Shown: piece after piece, positions 5,950 through 7,057 of the stretch
Layout: the number at the start of each line of letters is the position of its first letter
How positions within the stretch are numbered: the first letter of the stretch is position 1
NCBI RefSeq assembly: GCF_937876455.1
Contig: NZ_CALFIG010000118.1
Span: 1 to 7,057, forward strand
DNA: 7,057 bases
Reading direction: 5' to 3'
DNA from: an uncultured Flavobacterium sp.
GTDB taxonomy: Bacteria > Bacteroidota > Bacteroidia > Flavobacteriales > Flavobacteriaceae
Made by a program: the position numbers and the translations under genes
Notes under the pieces: generated by a model
Databases searched by the model: none
The model's input: the letters and a program-made list of their open reading frames with translations, nothing else
Told to the model about the DNA's origin: nothing

Positions 5950-7057
5950 ATGAAAAAAATATATACCTTTATAACAATATTATTGTTCTCTATTTCCACT
6001 TTTTCTCAAATAATTTATGTTGATCCAGGTCATGGTTACGGAACAAGTGTAAATGATAATCCAGATGGTAGAACAGCAACAGAAATCGAAACCAACCTTG
6101 CAGTTGGTTTGAAATTAAGAACCTTACTAACCAATAGTTGTCCTTCAGTAATTGTTCACATGTCTAGAACTACAAATGTCAATGGTTGGTCAAATGTGAG
6201 TGCAAGAGCATTACAAGCACAGAATTGGAATTCAGATAGATTACTTAGCATTCACTGCAATGCAGATGGACTTGAATCAAATGATGCTGCTGCTACAAGT
6301 ACAGCAACAGGTACCGAAACCTACTATTCTACCGCCACAAAAACCACTGCAAACTCTGCAAGTGCATCGGTACATATTGCATACGCTACTAAAGTAAATG
6401 CTGAACTTGCATTATCTGGAAGTATGTATAAAAGAAACGGTGGAAATCCTATTTTAAGAGATAATCTAGGTATATTTGGTAGATCAACTACGGCTTGCTT
6501 AAATGAAATTGGCTTTGTTGACAATGCAACTGATAAGGCAAAACTAAATAATGATTCGTGGAGACAAAAATTTGCAATGGGTTATTTCAATGCGCTGAAA
6601 TCTAACCTAAACATGTCTTGTAGCGGAACTGGAACTCCTACTCCTACTTCTGCACCAGGTGCATTTACATTAACAGTTACCCCAGAATGTTCAGGAACAA
6701 CCTCTCGTTTCTATTTAAGTTGGACCGCTTCAGCAAATGCTACCAGTTATGATATATATAGAAATGGAGTTTTGTGGGATACAAATGTTACCACAACAAA
6801 CTATACCAATACCAATGGTGTAACAGCTGGTACTACCTATACATTTTATGTAAAAGCAAAAAATACAAGTAGTACCGAAACAACCAATTCAAATGGTTCT
6901 GTATCTGCAATTGCTAAAAATTGTAATGCACCAGGTGCATTTACATTAACCGTTACCCCAGAATGTTCAGGAACAACCTCTCGTTTCTATTTAAGTTGGA
7001 CTGCTTCAGCAAATGCTACCAGTTATGATATATATAGAAATGGAGTTTTGTGGGATA
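5950..7057 (+). CDS. secreted N-acetylmuramoyl-L-alanine amidase with FN3-like repeats (3' end outside window)
   Basis: The frame is open from the ATG at 5950 to the right edge (369 codons, no stop reached). A signal peptide (about 1-19, cleavage before Gln20) leads straight into an Amidase_3 domain at about 21-220. This zinc hydrolase cuts the bond between MurNAc and L-alanine of the peptide stem. The expected residues are visible: His28 in VDPGHG, Glu45 in TEIETNLAV, His102 in SIHCNAD, and catalytic Glu186 in CLNEIGFVDN. A Gly/Thr/Pro linker (225-234) follows, then FN3-like repeats of 92 residues (235-326, and 327 onward, truncated). Each repeat has SWTAS, SYDIYRNG and YTFYVKAKN strand motifs and two Cys (247 and 325 in the first) that could pair. 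It starts 9 nt after the propeller gene with no promoter between, so co-transcription is likely. Confidence 0.9.
   Translation, partial: MKKIYTFITILLFSISTFSQIIYVDPGHGYGTSVNDNPDGRTATEIETNLAVGLKLRTLLTNSCPSVIVHMSRTTNVNGWSNVSARALQAQNWNSDRLLSIHCNADGLESNDAAATSTATGTETYYSTATKTTANSASASVHIAYATKVNAELALSGSMYKRNGGNPILRDNLGIFGRSTTACLNEIGFVDNATDKAKLNNDSWRQKFAMGYFNALKSNLNMSCSGTGTPTPTSAPGAFTLTVTPECSGTTSRFYLSWTASANATSYDIYRNGVLWDTNVTTTNYTNTNGVTAGTTYTFYVKAKNTSSTETTNSNGSVSAIAKNCNAPGAFTLTVTPECSGTTSRFYLSWTASANATSYDIYRNGVLWD
6651..7057 (+). repeat. tandem 276-bp repeat encoding FN3-like modules
   Basis: Positions 6651-6781 and 6927-7057 (131 bp each) are identical except for two third-codon bases, both synonymous threonine changes (ACA/ACC and ACC/ACT). 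The period is 276 bp, exactly 92 codons, so the copies stay in frame. The first copy is complete (6652-6927). The second is cut by the window edge, and further copies may lie beyond it. Confidence 0.95.

Noticed and set aside
6200..6524. Open frames inside the amidase gene on both strands (6200-6397 plus, 6324-6524 minus).
   Set aside because: They overlap the catalytic domain of the amidase and show repetitive low-complexity translations typical of wrong-frame reading.
6651..7057. CRISPR or mobile-element interpretation of the repeated DNA.
   Set aside because: The repeat keeps the reading frame, encodes a protein module, has a 276-bp period, and shows only synonymous differences, all pointing to a coding domain repeat.

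Overview
The window reads as chromosomal DNA of an AT-rich member of the Bacteroidota, most likely a marine-type Flavobacteriia. Support comes from several promoters matching the Bacteroidota consensus (TTG, 17-23 nt, TAnnTTTG), no Shine-Dalgarno sequences at any start, signal peptides that end at A/S before Gln, a glmM of the TASHNP-KQWNALK type, and a secreted amidase with appended fibronectin-type repeats. This is inferred from sequence features, not from a database search. Most of the window is ordinary housekeeping DNA. I found no phage, IS element, CRISPR array, RNA gene or defence island.

Layout. Positions 1-93 (minus) hold the first 31 codons of an RNase J-like metallo-beta-lactamase ribonuclease running off the left edge. 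Positions 94-464 have no intact gene. They hold a possible broken remnant of a membrane (PAP2-phosphatase-like) gene and a hairpin just past the end of glmM. Positions 465-1868 (minus) are glmM, phosphoglucosamine mutase, with its own consensus promoter at 1905-1937. Divergent from it, on the plus strand, runs a tight cluster: an acyl-carrier-protein phosphodiesterase gene split by a frameshift (2006-2440 plus 2436-2591), an AlkD-type DNA glycosylase (2569-3249) that overlaps it, and a ClC chloride transporter with two CBS domains (3262-5052). A second plus-strand unit with its own promoter at 5038-5067 follows: a secreted six-repeat TolB/PD40 beta-propeller protein (5092-5940) and, 9 nt later, a secreted zinc N-acetylmuramoyl-L-alanine amidase (5950 to the right edge). 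The amidase tail contains two FN3-like repeats that are almost identical at the DNA level.

How the genes relate. glmM supplies GlcN-1-phosphate for UDP-GlcNAc and hence peptidoglycan, and the amidase hydrolyses peptidoglycan. The propeller and amidase probably act together in the periplasm or on the cell surface. The acpH/alkD/clc cluster has no shared pathway and looks like simple co-transcription. The observations most worth checking are the acpH frameshift, the recent FN3 repeat duplication, the propeller-amidase pair, and the valine at the internal proton-glutamate position of the ClC protein. I did not see a wholly new system.
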